Positions 7,177 through 16,755 of a stretch of 64,000 nt of DNA are shown here, in pieces. The notes beneath the pieces were generated by a model. The model was not told where the DNA came from. It did no database searches and saw nothing but the letters and a program-made list of their open reading frames with translations. Numbering within the stretch: position 1 is the stretch's first letter; each line of letters starts with the position of its first letter. The DNA comes from Candidatus Pantoea formicae (lineage in GTDB: Bacteria > Pseudomonadota > Gammaproteobacteria > Enterobacterales > Enterobacteriaceae). The stretch is from the NCBI RefSeq assembly GCF_011752625.1, contig NZ_VWXD01000004.1, forward strand, positions 248,001 through 312,000. Reading direction: 5' to 3'. Made by a program: the position numbers and the translations under genes.

Positions 7177-9102
7177 TTACTCTGAAGATGAGAAATAATT
7201 TTCAATCTCGTTTTTAATGGTATCTTTATGCCCCCCACCAGGAGAGACAATTGCAGCGGTTCCGCCCGAAGGATTTAAATGGAGTTCACCACTCTTCGTA
7301 TTAATCTCACCTTTGCTATCCACCGTAAGATTAAAATTCTTGCCGATGAAATTGATCTCACCTTCTTTGGTCAACTCAATCGCACTGAGTCCGCATTCAA
7401 TACGGATACTTTCACCTGCGGCTATGACATAGGAGGCTAAACTGCTTTCTGTGCGGCTTCCGGTTGTCAGAGTCTTGCTGTTTCCCTGTGTGCCAATGGT
7501 ATGATCGCCCTGTACACGGGTTTCATGGTTAGCCCCAACGGCTACCGTCTGGTTATTCACTACGCTGTGAGTTTCATCATTCTTAACGTGTGTATCCATA
7601 TTTCTTTCGGCCTGAATCCACACCTGCTCCTCACCCGCCTTATCCTCAAACCTCAGCGCGTTCGCTGTGTCCGCATTACCGTCCTTCGAACGGCTCAGGA
7701 ATCCCATCTGCGTCGCCGCCGCCGGCAGCGCCCACGGCGGCATGCTCGCCTCGTTGTACACCCTGCCGATTATCAGCGGGCGGTCCGGGTCGCCGTTGAT
7801 GAAGTCCACCACCACCTCGTCGTTCACCCTCGGTATCTGCACCCCGCCAAACCCCTGGCCCGCCCACGCGCTCGAGACGCGCACCCAGCACGAGCTGGTG
7901 TCGTCGCCCTTCGCCAGCCGGTCCCAGTGGAACTTCACCTTCACCCGGCCGTAGCGGTCCGTCCAGATGGACTCCCCCTTCGGACCCACCACCTTTGCCG
8001 TCTGCGGGCCGTGCGTCTTCGGCCACCGCGTCGCCGGCGCCGCGCGGTACGTCACCGACGACGGCAGCACCCTGAACGCGATGTTGTGCCGGGAGTCATC
8101 CCCGTCACCGCTGGCGTAGCTGTTCTCCGCGAAGTCATAGGTCGCCGACGTCACCAGGTACTCACCGTTGTCGCTGAAGTGCGGCGCGTTGATAACCGAA
8201 AAGGTAAAGCCCGGCGCGATGCCCGTCGCCGTGCCAGAACCGCTCACGCTGTGGTGCTCCACCTGCCACACCTCCTGGCGGATGCGCGTGTAAAACTCGC
8301 CGTGGCTGTGGTCCACGAAGTGACCCGGCCAGTCGTACACGTCCACCGAACCCGGCACCGGCGACGCCGGGTTCTGCCGCGCCTGCAGCATCCACGCGTT
8401 CGGCTTGCGGAAGTCGTAATCGTCCGTGCTGTACATCCCCGGCGTCACGCTCTCCTCAAGCGACCACTGGCTGATGCCCTCCTCCGTCACGCTCCCGCCC
8501 GACGGCGTCACGTGGTATGCAATCGTCTCGTAGCCCGGGAACGCCTGGTGCTGGTCCGCCGCGTCGCACAGCACCATCACGTGACGCTCCGCCTCGTGCC
8601 GGAAGCCGTAGTAAATCCCCTCCAGCTCCATCAGCCGGCTGATGAAGTCAAAGCTGCTCTCCTGGTACTGCACGCAGTATTCCCACACCCGGTAGCTGCC
8701 GCTCAGCCGCGACTCCACGTTCACCCCGTACTCCTTGAGCAGCGTCTGCACTATCTGCGGCACCGTCTGCCCCTGGAAGATGCGCAGGTTGCGGTCCCGC
8801 TTCATCGGCCACAGGTCCGGCTCCACCGTCAGCGCGTACACCGCGTAGCGCGTGCCGTTCAGCTCCTCGCTACGCACCGACACCCGGGTGATTTTGCCGT
8901 TCAGGTAGCGCGGGTTCAGCAGGCTCTGCGTCGGCAGCGTGAACGTCACCGGCTGCCCCAGCAGCGCGTGGCGGTCTACCCGCGCGTCGGTAGACAGCAG
9001 CTCCGCCTCCAGCGTAAATGAGTGGGAGAGCGCCTCGGTGCCCTTCAGTTTCCAGAACAGCAGGCCGTCCATCGGCAGCTGTGCGGTGATGCGTGAGAAC
9101 AT
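7177..9102 (-). CDS. vgrG: VgrG spike protein (TssI), complete
   Basis: 641 residues, the usual length for a VgrG without a fused toxin. The gp27-like head (about 1-380) and the gp5 OB-fold (around KVVGPKGESIWTDRYGRVKV and GGVQIPRVNDEVVVDFINGD) are followed by the needle region, then a tail with short beta repeats ending in GGHKDTIKNEIENYFSSSE. The tail differs entirely from the second vgrG, whereas the first 292 codons are identical at the DNA level. It sits 17 bases after ppkA and 15 bases before the chaperone gene, so this VgrG is the likely carrier of the PAAR-ADP-ribosyltransferase effector. The head is far richer in GC than the cargo genes next to it. Confidence 0.97.
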   Translation of the reverse strand: MFSRITAQLPMDGLLFWKLKGTEALSHSFTLEAELLSTDARVDRHALLGQPVTFTLPTQSLLNPRYLNGKITRVSVRSEELNGTRYAVYALTVEPDLWPMKRDRNLRIFQGQTVPQIVQTLLKEYGVNVESRLSGSYRVWEYCVQYQESSFDFISRLMELEGIYYGFRHEAERHVMVLCDAADQHQAFPGYETIAYHVTPSGGSVTEEGISQWSLEESVTPGMYSTDDYDFRKPNAWMLQARQNPASPVPGSVDVYDWPGHFVDHSHGEFYTRIRQEVWQVEHHSVSGSGTATGIAPGFTFSVINAPHFSDNGEYLVTSATYDFAENSYASGDGDDSRHNIAFRVLPSSVTYRAAPATRWPKTHGPQTAKVVGPKGESIWTDRYGRVKVKFHWDRLAKGDDTSSCWVRVSSAWAGQGFGGVQIPRVNDEVVVDFINGDPDRPLIIGRVYNEASMPPWALPAAATQMGFLSRSKDGNADTANALRFEDKAGEEQVWIQAERNMDTHVKNDETHSVVNNQTVAVGANHETRVQGDHTIGTQGNSKTLTTGSRTESSLASYVIAAGESIRIECGLSAIELTKEGEINFIGKNFNLTVDSKGEINTKSGELHLNPSGGTAAIVSPGGGHKDTIKNEIENYFSSSE

Positions 9103-9107
9103 ATGTA
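8228..9107. repeat. 880-bp segment identical to 1098-1977
   Basis: This is the partner of the exact duplicate in the other vgrG gene, in direct orientation 7130 bp apart. It begins just before the vgrG start codon and ends within the coding sequence. Recombination between the copies would delete the whole Tre1/Tri1 cassette and leave one chimeric vgrG. Confidence 0.93.
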
Positions 9108-9119
9108 AGTCCCTAACAA

Positions 9120-10550
9120 TTAACTTTGTGGATCGAGCAACCAGACGCCTTCCTGGCTAATCTGCAAGGTTTGCTGACGCGTGCCAGTCTGGCCGCTTAT
9201 GGCGAAGGTGTAAGAACCGGGTGCCAACTGTAACGAGGCGAAGCCATTGGTCGCCGGTACCAGTGCCTGAGATTTTCCATTCACCTGCACATGCTCGCCC
9301 TGCTGCAGCTTTATATATACCTGCGCAACCGGTTCGGCTGGCACAGGCGCAGGTTCGGCCCTAGGTGGCGTGGCGGGGGCAACGGGGGGGGATTCAACAG
9401 GTGCTGGCGTCGTTGACGGTGCGCTAACCTGAGCCGTTTCAACGGCAGGAGCATCTTCACTGCCGCCAGACACCATCAGACCGACACAGAGCCCCACCAG
9501 CACACCGGCAGCCACTAAACCCGGCAACGCGAATCGATGGCGCAGTAACGCTTTGACAGGTGAGACGGCAGCTTCCTCTTCCGCTTCCTCAATTGGCACC
9601 AACATGGTGCCTGGTCCGCTGATTTTGGCACTCAGTACAGGCTCGGACTCGCGTTCTGGCAGCGCCATCAGCTCGGCAAAAGCATCAATACTCTGCGGGC
9701 GATCTTCAGGCTTGAGCGCCAATGCATGGTCGACCGCACTCAACAACGCGGGTGAGAAGCCGGGTAGGCGACGCGGCGCCAGTGGCAGGTAGTTATCCTC
9801 AATGCTGCGCACCACACTGACTGGCGGCGGTGCGCCAGTAATCAAGGTATGAAGAACGGCACCCAATGCGTAGATATCCGTCCAGGCCCCCTGCTCGCTT
9901 TCATCGTTGTCGCTGTACTGCTCGATCGGCGCATAACCCGGCCGCAGCATGGTTTCGCTCTCATCGGACAGATTGCCGATGGTTTTACGTGCGGAACCAA
10001 AATCGAGCAGCACGGGCTCGCCGTTGCTTTGGATCTGAATGTTATCTAACGAGATGTCACGATGCAGATAACCGGCTTCGTGAATGGTTTTGATGGCACC
10101 CAATAATGGCGGCAGTAAGCGGCGAATCCAGGTTTCATCAACCAACCGCGGATTACGCTCACGAAAGTTCGACAGTGTGGTGCCGCTGTAAAACACCGTG
10201 CCCATATAGGCGGTATCGTTCTGTACCCAGAAACGCAGCACATGCAGTAAGTTAGGATGGTTAAATCGCGCCAGCAAACGCGCTTCCTGAATAAAACTGT
10301 TTAAACCGGCATGGAAAGTTTTACTGAGACGCTCACTGCGCAGCACCAGGTTGAGATCGTCACTGCGCACCGCCAGTGAGGCAGGCATAAACTCTTTGAT
10401 TGCGATATCGCGTTCGAGTTGATGGTCCCAGGCTCGATAGACAATGCCAAAGCCGCCACCACCGATAACTTCTTTAATTTCAAACTCATTGAAACGGTAT
10501 CCCAGCGGCAAGGCATTGGGTACGTTCAGGGTATTATCGTGTTCCGACAT
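9120..10550 (-). CDS. ppkA: T6SS Ser/Thr protein kinase PpkA-like
   Basis: 476 residues from the ATG at 10550; an in-frame extension upstream to 10598 lies inside the clpV 3' end and is unlikely. The N-terminal kinase domain has the glycine loop GGGGFG (30-35), the lysine of AIKEF (K52), HRDISLDN (163-170, aspartate D165 and N170 present, serine in place of the usual lysine) and DFG (183-185). A single membrane span lies near 342-366 (LPGLVAAGVLVGLCVGLMVS). A proline-rich linker and a small periplasmic beta domain resembling PEGA follow. In Pseudomonas, PpkA phosphorylates the FHA protein to switch the T6SS on, and PppA reverses it. All three partners are encoded in this operon. Confidence 0.9.
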   Translation of the reverse strand: MSEHDNTLNVPNALPLGYRFNEFEIKEVIGGGGFGIVYRAWDHQLERDIAIKEFMPASLAVRSDDLNLVLRSERLSKTFHAGLNSFIQEARLLARFNHPNLLHVLRFWVQNDTAYMGTVFYSGTTLSNFRERNPRLVDETWIRRLLPPLLGAIKTIHEAGYLHRDISLDNIQIQSNGEPVLLDFGSARKTIGNLSDESETMLRPGYAPIEQYSDNDESEQGAWTDIYALGAVLHTLITGAPPPVSVVRSIEDNYLPLAPRRLPGFSPALLSAVDHALALKPEDRPQSIDAFAELMALPERESEPVLSAKISGPGTMLVPIEEAEEEAAVSPVKALLRHRFALPGLVAAGVLVGLCVGLMVSGGSEDAPAVETAQVSAPSTTPAPVESPPVAPATPPRAEPAPVPAEPVAQVYIKLQQGEHVQVNGKSQALVPATNGFASLQLAPGSYTFAISGQTGTRQQTLQISQEGVWLLDPQS

Positions 10551-10579
10551 ATTCGAAAACTCTCTGAGAACTAACGGCT

Positions 10580-13186
10580 TTAAACATCGAACTGGCAAAC
10601 AAACTCGCCTTGCTCACAACGCACCTGCACGCGACGATAGCGTTCATCGCGGGCATGGGCGCTGAGCAACATCTGGCTCATCTGCGGCAACAGGGTATTC
10701 GTGAGGATGGCATCGACCATGCGGCCGCCTGATTCCACCTCGGTACAACGCTGAACAATCTGGCTCACGACAGAGGCATCAATCTCGGCCTCAATGCTGT
10801 GGTTGTCTGCCAGACGACGAACAATGCGCGCCAACTGCAATTGCACAATCTCAGCCAGCATGGCATCGCTCAGGGGGTAATACGGCACCACCAGCAGACG
10901 ACCGAGCAGCGCAGGCGGGAACACCTCCAGCAGGGGTTTGCGCAGGGCGGTGCTGAGCGCTTCAGGCTCGGGCATTAACTCAGGATCAGCGCACAGCGCA
11001 CTGATCAACTGCGTACCGACATTGGAGGTGAGAATGATGATGGTGTTGCGGAAGTCGATGTGGCGGCCTTCGCCATCCTCCATCCAGCCTTTATCAAACA
11101 CCTGGAAGAATAACTCGTGTACATCGGGATGGGCTTTCTCAATCTCATCCAGCAAGACAACGCTGTAAGGCCGACGGCGCACGGCTTCGGTCAGCACACC
11201 GCCCTCGCCGTAGCCAACGTAGCCCGGAGGCGCTCCCTTTAAGGTCGAAACCGTGTGCGCTTCCTGGAACTCACTCATGTTGATGGTGATGATGTTCTGC
11301 TCACCGCCATACAAAGACTCGGCCAGGGCCAGCGCGGTCTCAGTTTTACCCACGCCCGAAGGGCCACACAGCATGAACACGCCCACGGGCTTGTTGGGAT
11401 TGTCGAGACGCGCGCGTGAGGTACGCACACGTTTCGCGATCAAATCCAAACCGTGACGCTGACCTATGACGCGCTGATTCAAGGTGTCAGCGAGGTTCAA
11501 CACCGCGTCGATCTCATTTTTCACCATGCGGCCCAGGGGGATCCCGGTCCAGTCTGAGACCACGGCAGCCACCACGCTGGCATCCACGGCGGCAAACAGC
11601 AGAGGTGCTTCACCCTGCACTTCACACAACTGCTGCTGCGTGCTATCCAATGCCTCGCGCAGCCCAGCTTCACCTTCCACCACACAGCGTGCGCGTAGAG
11701 CTATCAGTTGCTCTACCAGCTCACGCTCTTGTTGCCAGCGTTGTTCAAGTGCATCACGTTCAGCTTCCAGCTCAACACGCTGTGCTGCCATCTCTTGCTG
11801 ACGCGCCACATCGCCCAAACCAACAGTGATTTCACGTGCAATGATTTCCGCTTCGATGTCGAGCGCCGCCAGACGATGTAAACAATCTTCCAGTGCCGCA
11901 GGCTGAGCACCTTGGCTTACCGCCACACGCGCACAGGCCGTATCCAGCAATGCCACCGCTTTATCCGGTAACTGGCGGGCGGGAATATAGCGATGCGATA
12001 GCTTGACTGCGGCGCTGACCGCTTCATCCAGCAGTAATACCTGATGATGTTTTTCCAAAGCACTCACGGTGCTGCGCAGCATCAGAATCGCTTTGGCTTC
12101 ATCCGGCTCCTGCACCTGAACGGTCTGGAATCGGCGCGTCAGTGCCGGATCTTTCTCGATATATTTTTTATATTCAGCCCAGGTGGTGGCTCCGATGGTG
12201 CGCAGCTGCCCGCGCGCCAGTGCTGGTTTTAACAGGTTGGCGGCATCACCTGTGCCCTGCTGTCCACCCGCCCCTACCAGCGTATGAATCTCATCCACAA
12301 ACAGCACAATCGGCGTGGGGCTGGATTGCACGTCATTGATCAGTGCCTGCAAACGCGCCTCGAACTCGCCTTTCATTCCGGCACCCGCCTGTAGCATGCC
12401 GATATCCAGCAGCCACAGTTGCACATCACGCAGTGGCGCAGGAACATCGCCTGCGGCAATGCGCAGAGCCAGACCTTCCACCACCGCGGTTTTACCGACA
12501 CCGGCTTCCCCCGTCAGCAATGGGTTGTTTTGACGGCGACGCATCAAGATATCCACCATCTGACGGATCTCTTCGTCGCGTCCAGTCACAGGATCGATGC
12601 GGCCTTCACGGGCACGCGCGGTGAGGTCCTGGCCGTACTGAGCCAAGGTATTTGTACCTGCAGGCGGGGCGACGTTTTCAGCATTGGGCTGTATCGCAGT
12701 CTGCTGCGCTTCTTTGCTGCTGCCCAGCACGTGATCGAACTGCTCCAACAACGCATCGGCATTGATGCGAGCGAATTGCGGTGAGATGCCCTTTAACACA
12801 CTGGCGAGGTTGAAGGTTTTTAGCATACCGATCAGCAGATGGCCGCCACGTATGCGCGTGGCACCGTATTTGAGCGAGGCGTAAACCCAGGCTCGCTCCA
12901 CTGCACTATCAATGTGTTCAGCGAGATCGGAAACGGCACTTGCACCGCGTGGCAGGCGGTCAAGGGCGGCAACGACATCTCGCGTCAGCGCGTTTTCATC
13001 CAGTGAAAAATGGCTGATTACCCGCTGCAGGTCGCCCTCTTGCTGCTGCATCAACTGATGTAACCAATGCACCAATTCAACATAAGGGTTGCCGCGCAAC
13101 TTACAAAAAGCGGTCGCGCTTTCCAGCGAGGTAAATAACAGCGTATCCAATTTGCCGAACAATACGGCACGGCTGATTTCAGACAT
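10580..13186 (-). CDS. clpV: T6SS sheath-disassembly AAA+ ATPase ClpV (TssH)
   Basis: 868 residues from ATG 13186, reading MSEISRAVLFGKL, the usual ClpV beginning. An upstream extension to 13270 in the same frame overlaps tssG and is rejected. It has an N-terminal Clp_N domain, a first AAA+ module with Walker A GEAGVGKTAVVEG and Walker B VLFVDEIH, a coiled-coil middle domain, and a second module with Walker A GPSGVGKTETALALAE and VVLLDEIEK. ClpV binds the contracted TssB/TssC sheath and recycles its subunits. The gene lies between tssG (52-base gap) and ppkA (29-base gap), on the same strand as the rest of the cluster. Confidence 0.97.
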   Translation of the reverse strand: MSEISRAVLFGKLDTLLFTSLESATAFCKLRGNPYVELVHWLHQLMQQQEGDLQRVISHFSLDENALTRDVVAALDRLPRGASAVSDLAEHIDSAVERAWVYASLKYGATRIRGGHLLIGMLKTFNLASVLKGISPQFARINADALLEQFDHVLGSSKEAQQTAIQPNAENVAPPAGTNTLAQYGQDLTARAREGRIDPVTGRDEEIRQMVDILMRRRQNNPLLTGEAGVGKTAVVEGLALRIAAGDVPAPLRDVQLWLLDIGMLQAGAGMKGEFEARLQALINDVQSSPTPIVLFVDEIHTLVGAGGQQGTGDAANLLKPALARGQLRTIGATTWAEYKKYIEKDPALTRRFQTVQVQEPDEAKAILMLRSTVSALEKHHQVLLLDEAVSAAVKLSHRYIPARQLPDKAVALLDTACARVAVSQGAQPAALEDCLHRLAALDIEAEIIAREITVGLGDVARQQEMAAQRVELEAERDALEQRWQQERELVEQLIALRARCVVEGEAGLREALDSTQQQLCEVQGEAPLLFAAVDASVVAAVVSDWTGIPLGRMVKNEIDAVLNLADTLNQRVIGQRHGLDLIAKRVRTSRARLDNPNKPVGVFMLCGPSGVGKTETALALAESLYGGEQNIITINMSEFQEAHTVSTLKGAPPGYVGYGEGGVLTEAVRRRPYSVVLLDEIEKAHPDVHELFFQVFDKGWMEDGEGRHIDFRNTIIILTSNVGTQLISALCADPELMPEPEALSTALRKPLLEVFPPALLGRLLVVPYYPLSDAMLAEIVQLQLARIVRRLADNHSIEAEIDASVVSQIVQRCTEVESGGRMVDAILTNTLLPQMSQMLLSAHARDERYRRVQVRCEQGEFVCQFDV

Positions 13187-13238
13187 AGTGAGTCTCTTTG
13201 ATGTAAGAAGCAGGCGGTAAAGCAGAAAAGGGGATGGG

Positions 13239-14288
13239 CTAGCGTGCTGCGGCCTCAACCTCAAAAACAAAATCGTCGCGATCTTGCGGCTGTGGACGTT
13301 GCCCCAGCCAACTGGTGTAGCCGAGCCGACTGTTGCCGCTCAACTTCACGCCCTGTACCTCGTCCGCAGCCAGAATGAGCGTGAGATCCCATTGCATCTC
13401 AATGCCAAGGTAGTGACGAACCCAGTCGCGGACTTCACGTGCGCCCGGTGCATCCGGCAGGAAGTGGGCATATTGTTCCGCACTGAGCGGCCCCATACGC
13501 AAACGAAACCGATGTTGAACATCGCGCACGGCAATGCCGAGAAACCCGGATTGCCCCAAGCGCGGCATGTGCCTTCCCGCACCTAAACGCGCCTGATCGC
13601 GCTTATCCAGAGAGAGCCATTGCGGCACATTCTCTTCAATCGCCACCGGAACGCCAAAATAGAGGCGCAGAATACGGACTAACCCTTCTGCATCGTGGCC
13701 ATGACGGCTTAGGTGGCCCACCAACATCAATCGCGCATGCAGGCTGAGTGAACTGCCCTGCTGCTGAGCAGGCAATCCAAGACCAGAGAGGCATGCCAGG
13801 TAGTTGCGGAAGCGACTGTCATCACTGCGATCCAGTGATGCCGTCGGCTGAGCATCGGCCCAGGCGCGATAAAACAACAAGGCAGCACGATGATGGAACA
13901 GATCGGCAAAAGCCGCGAAGCTATGGTCCTGATGGTGCACGATACGTTCGTATACATACTCGGTCAGGTGCGTCGGCAGCGGCCCGTTGGGACCAAACAA
14001 GCCAAAGCTGTAAAGGGATACCTGATGACGACCGTCCTGTTCACGCTGACTGACTTTTGCCAGCGCCGCGGGTGCGAAAGCCAGCGAAGGCGTTTGCCCA
14101 ATGCGTATCGCTTCAAATTTTGGCAGTGGCGCACGACCTAGCGCATAGCGCTGACCACTCTGCGCATCCACTTTGCGCAATAACTGAAAGAGATCGTAGC
14201 GCCACGGCGCGGTCATCACGGCCCGCCAGAAATCATCTGGCAGGCGCGTGGCACGCTGTAATGGAATCACTTGCGCAGGTTCACTCAT
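13239..14288 (-). CDS. tssG: T6SS baseplate protein TssG
   Basis: 349 residues of the ImpH/VasB family, with the characteristic opening PDDFWRAVMTAPWRYDLFQL and the PLPTHLTEYVYER segment. TssG forms the baseplate wedge with TssF and TssE and contacts TssK. Its ATG overlaps the tssF stop codon by four bases (ATGA), so the two are translationally coupled. The length is normal for the family, and nothing is unusual. Confidence 0.96.
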   Translation of the reverse strand: MSEPAQVIPLQRATRLPDDFWRAVMTAPWRYDLFQLLRKVDAQSGQRYALGRAPLPKFEAIRIGQTPSLAFAPAALAKVSQREQDGRHQVSLYSFGLFGPNGPLPTHLTEYVYERIVHHQDHSFAAFADLFHHRAALLFYRAWADAQPTASLDRSDDSRFRNYLACLSGLGLPAQQQGSSLSLHARLMLVGHLSRHGHDAEGLVRILRLYFGVPVAIEENVPQWLSLDKRDQARLGAGRHMPRLGQSGFLGIAVRDVQHRFRLRMGPLSAEQYAHFLPDAPGAREVRDWVRHYLGIEMQWDLTLILAADEVQGVKLSGNSRLGYTSWLGQRPQPQDRDDFVFEVEAAAR

Positions 14289-16159
14289 ATCAGCGCCTTC
14301 TTGCCCATGCGTGGCGGCCAGTAACCGACTTCACCACGCTGCTGGCTGTTCAGGGTGAACTCCGTGAAACTGTTTAACGCCACTAACCGTGCGAAGACGC
14401 GCTCTAGCACACTGCCCAGTAACCAGGGACTGGCCCCTGAGAAGGCCTGCTCATCCACCTCCAGCGTAATACTGACACCGCGCGCAAAGACCACCGGACC
14501 CGGTTCAGGTACGCGGCGATTAACTGCGTTCAACTGGCAATGGCGAATGCCTTCAATCTGACGCGAAACGGGAGCTTCGGCTAAGTTAGCGTACAGGCTG
14601 AGGAGCTGGCGCAGTGCGGCAGCACCCTCACCTTCTTCACTGTCCATCAGGCTGAGATAGTTCATTTGCAGATGGCTGATCAACCGCCAGGAAGAGAGAC
14701 CTTCGGCCAACGCCGGACGCGGTGGCGTCGGCCCTTTACGCAGCCGTAGCTGACCAACGGGGATCGAATCTGGCATGACAAAATTGCCCTGCTCTTGCTG
14801 TAACAACATCAGCGGCAAATCACGGCTGGTACACATCACATCGGCGGAGAGATAGCGCAGGTCATCGCGCCACGGCGTGTGCTGCTCATCCACCAGCGAG
14901 AGGAAGACTTCCGAACCGATGTAGCCAGTGCGCGTGCCGTAGCGCTGGGCATGCTCGGACAGCGTACGTTGTTCGCGGCGCAGTGAGAAATAGGCTCCGT
15001 AATCACCGCCGTCACCACTGAAAGTGCTCCAGAAGGGACGGAAGACCTGCTCTTCACGCTTGCCTTCAACGGTGGCAAACAGACGCTTAACCGAGTGCAC
15101 TTCATAATCCAACGGGCGAATATTATCGACCACCAGATGGTATTCATGCTGGCTGTCGCTGACCTTTAATCGCTCCGCCGTCTTCGGGAACAGGTTGATC
15201 ACCGGCGTGCAATGTAAGGCCAGATGGCTGGCATCTACCACGCTCTCGAGTGCGCTATCCGCCACGTCCAGTAACACTATGATGTCAAAAGCCTGGGCAC
15301 TGTCGCATTGGCGAATGAAAGGAGAGAGCTGACGCAAACTGATGAACTGAAAACGCGCCGGGAACGCAAAATACTCTTGCAGTAACCGATAGCCGTCGAA
15401 GTTGCGTAAATCGTCAGGCAGTAATGCTTGTTCAGGTGCAAACCCTTCTTGCTGCAAGGCGTCATCGCCCAACACGCGACGAATCGGCTTTTTCTCCACG
15501 GACTGCACCAGAATGCCCACGCGATGCTGCATCAGCAGCTCCAGCAGCTTCAGCGCCTGAATATCCGGGCCGCTCAAGTAGAACATCACATCATCCAGCT
15601 TCAGCTGGTCCAGAGAGGAGATGCCTTCGCACTCAATGCGGATACGCAGCGCGCTAGCTGCGCCAATGCCACTGAGTTTGAATTCGCTGAGTGGAATATC
15701 CGCAGGGACGCCGCCAAGCGACACCTCGCTGATGTGCAGGGGTTGCAGCATCACATCGTGCGCCGTGGTATAGCTGCAGGTGACGCCGCTTTTCTTCAGA
15801 TGCTGGCTCTCCATCATGGTGCCGCGCGGTACCATGAAGCCATTGCTGATATCCCCCTTTTGCGTGTCGGGCGTCAGTTGCGCGATAGCCATCGAAGGGG
15901 TGGGCGAAAGGTAGCCTGGCGCAATCATTTCCAGCATACGCTGTGAAAAACGCGGAAACTCGGCATCCATTTTCAGCTGCACGCGCGAGGTCAGAAAGGC
16001 AAAACCCTCCATCATGCGCTCAACGTATGGGTCAGCGACCTCTATACCGCGCATCCCCAAACGCCCAGCCACTTTGGGATAATGCGCAGCAAACTCCGCG
16101 CCCATCTCACGCAGATAAGCGAGTTCGCGGTTGTAATAATCGAGCAGTTTGCTGTCCAT
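14285..16159 (-). CDS. tssF: T6SS baseplate protein TssF
   Basis: 624 residues of the ImpG/VasA family. The start MDSKLLDYYNRELAYLREMG, the segment FAFLTSRVQLKMDAEFPRF and the C-terminal RGVSITLEVDEQAFSGASPW are hallmark regions. Two copies of TssF and one of TssG build each baseplate wedge around the VgrG hub. It begins two bases after the tssE stop codon and overlaps tssG by four bases. Confidence 0.97.
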   Translation of the reverse strand: MDSKLLDYYNRELAYLREMGAEFAAHYPKVAGRLGMRGIEVADPYVERMMEGFAFLTSRVQLKMDAEFPRFSQRMLEMIAPGYLSPTPSMAIAQLTPDTQKGDISNGFMVPRGTMMESQHLKKSGVTCSYTTAHDVMLQPLHISEVSLGGVPADIPLSEFKLSGIGAASALRIRIECEGISSLDQLKLDDVMFYLSGPDIQALKLLELLMQHRVGILVQSVEKKPIRRVLGDDALQQEGFAPEQALLPDDLRNFDGYRLLQEYFAFPARFQFISLRQLSPFIRQCDSAQAFDIIVLLDVADSALESVVDASHLALHCTPVINLFPKTAERLKVSDSQHEYHLVVDNIRPLDYEVHSVKRLFATVEGKREEQVFRPFWSTFSGDGGDYGAYFSLRREQRTLSEHAQRYGTRTGYIGSEVFLSLVDEQHTPWRDDLRYLSADVMCTSRDLPLMLLQQEQGNFVMPDSIPVGQLRLRKGPTPPRPALAEGLSSWRLISHLQMNYLSLMDSEEGEGAAALRQLLSLYANLAEAPVSRQIEGIRHCQLNAVNRRVPEPGPVVFARGVSITLEVDEQAFSGASPWLLGSVLERVFARLVALNSFTEFTLNSQQRGEVGYWPPRMGKKALI

Positions 16160-16161
16160 GA

Positions 16162-16755
16162 TTAGCCTGCATCCAATAGTTCGAAATGACCGCTTTCCAG
16201 GTCAACTTGCGTACGGAAGAGAAACTCCAGCGGATAAGGCACGCACCACAGCCGCCCTTTAATCTCAATCGACAACATGTTGTGCAAACTGAGTGATTTC
16301 AGGTCGCTAACGCACCTCACCTGTAAGCCTTGCGGCAGAATGCGCGGCTCGTAATGCAGAATGGCATCGGTCATTTTGCGCTGCATATCCTGCCATTCAA
16401 TGTCCGAGATGTTCTGACCGGCCAGCGGTGCCACACCAAAATTCCACACCGAGCGCTGCACATCGCCATACGCACTGAGATCTTGCTGCGCTTCATTGTT
16501 GATGGTGTTAAACAACCACTGCAAATCACGCAGAACATTGCGCCGTAGCGTGTTATGGGTGATTAACATGCTGTTGGTGGGTTCATGGGTTTTGTCTGGC
16601 GAGTGGTCAGTCAAACGATCCAGCAGCGATGACTGCAGCTTGTCGCGTGCGGTTAAGGCGTCGCGATTTTTACGTGAACGATAGCCGCCGTGTAATTGGG
16701 CGTAACCATCATTCTGCGTGCTTTGATCACTGCTCATCGGCTGGCTCGATGTCAT
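16162..16755 (-). CDS. tssE: T6SS baseplate protein TssE (gp25-like)
   Basis: 197 residues with a gp25-like lysozyme-fold domain, seen in SVWNFGVAPLAGQNISDIEW and the C-terminal LSIEIKGRLWCVPYPLEFLF. The N-terminal 60 residues are polar and include a conserved-type RDKLQSSLLDRLTD segment. TssE connects the baseplate wedge to the sheath. The start is uncertain between ATG 16755 and ATG 16737; both lie inside the end of tagJ and neither has a strong ribosome binding site, as expected for coupled translation. Confidence 0.93.
   Translation of the reverse strand: MTSSQPMSSDQSTQNDGYAQLHGGYRSRKNRDALTARDKLQSSLLDRLTDHSPDKTHEPTNSMLITHNTLRRNVLRDLQWLFNTINNEAQQDLSAYGDVQRSVWNFGVAPLAGQNISDIEWQDMQRKMTDAILHYEPRILPQGLQVRCVSDLKSLSLHNMLSIEIKGRLWCVPYPLEFLFRTQVDLESGHFELLDAG

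Noticed and set aside
7501..9021. A 506-codon open frame on the plus strand, antisense to vgrG, with a similar one at 1049-1891
   Set aside because: It lies opposite a clear vgrG gene with high GC in third positions, is very rich in Arg and His, has no domain and no ribosome binding site. It is a codon-bias shadow.
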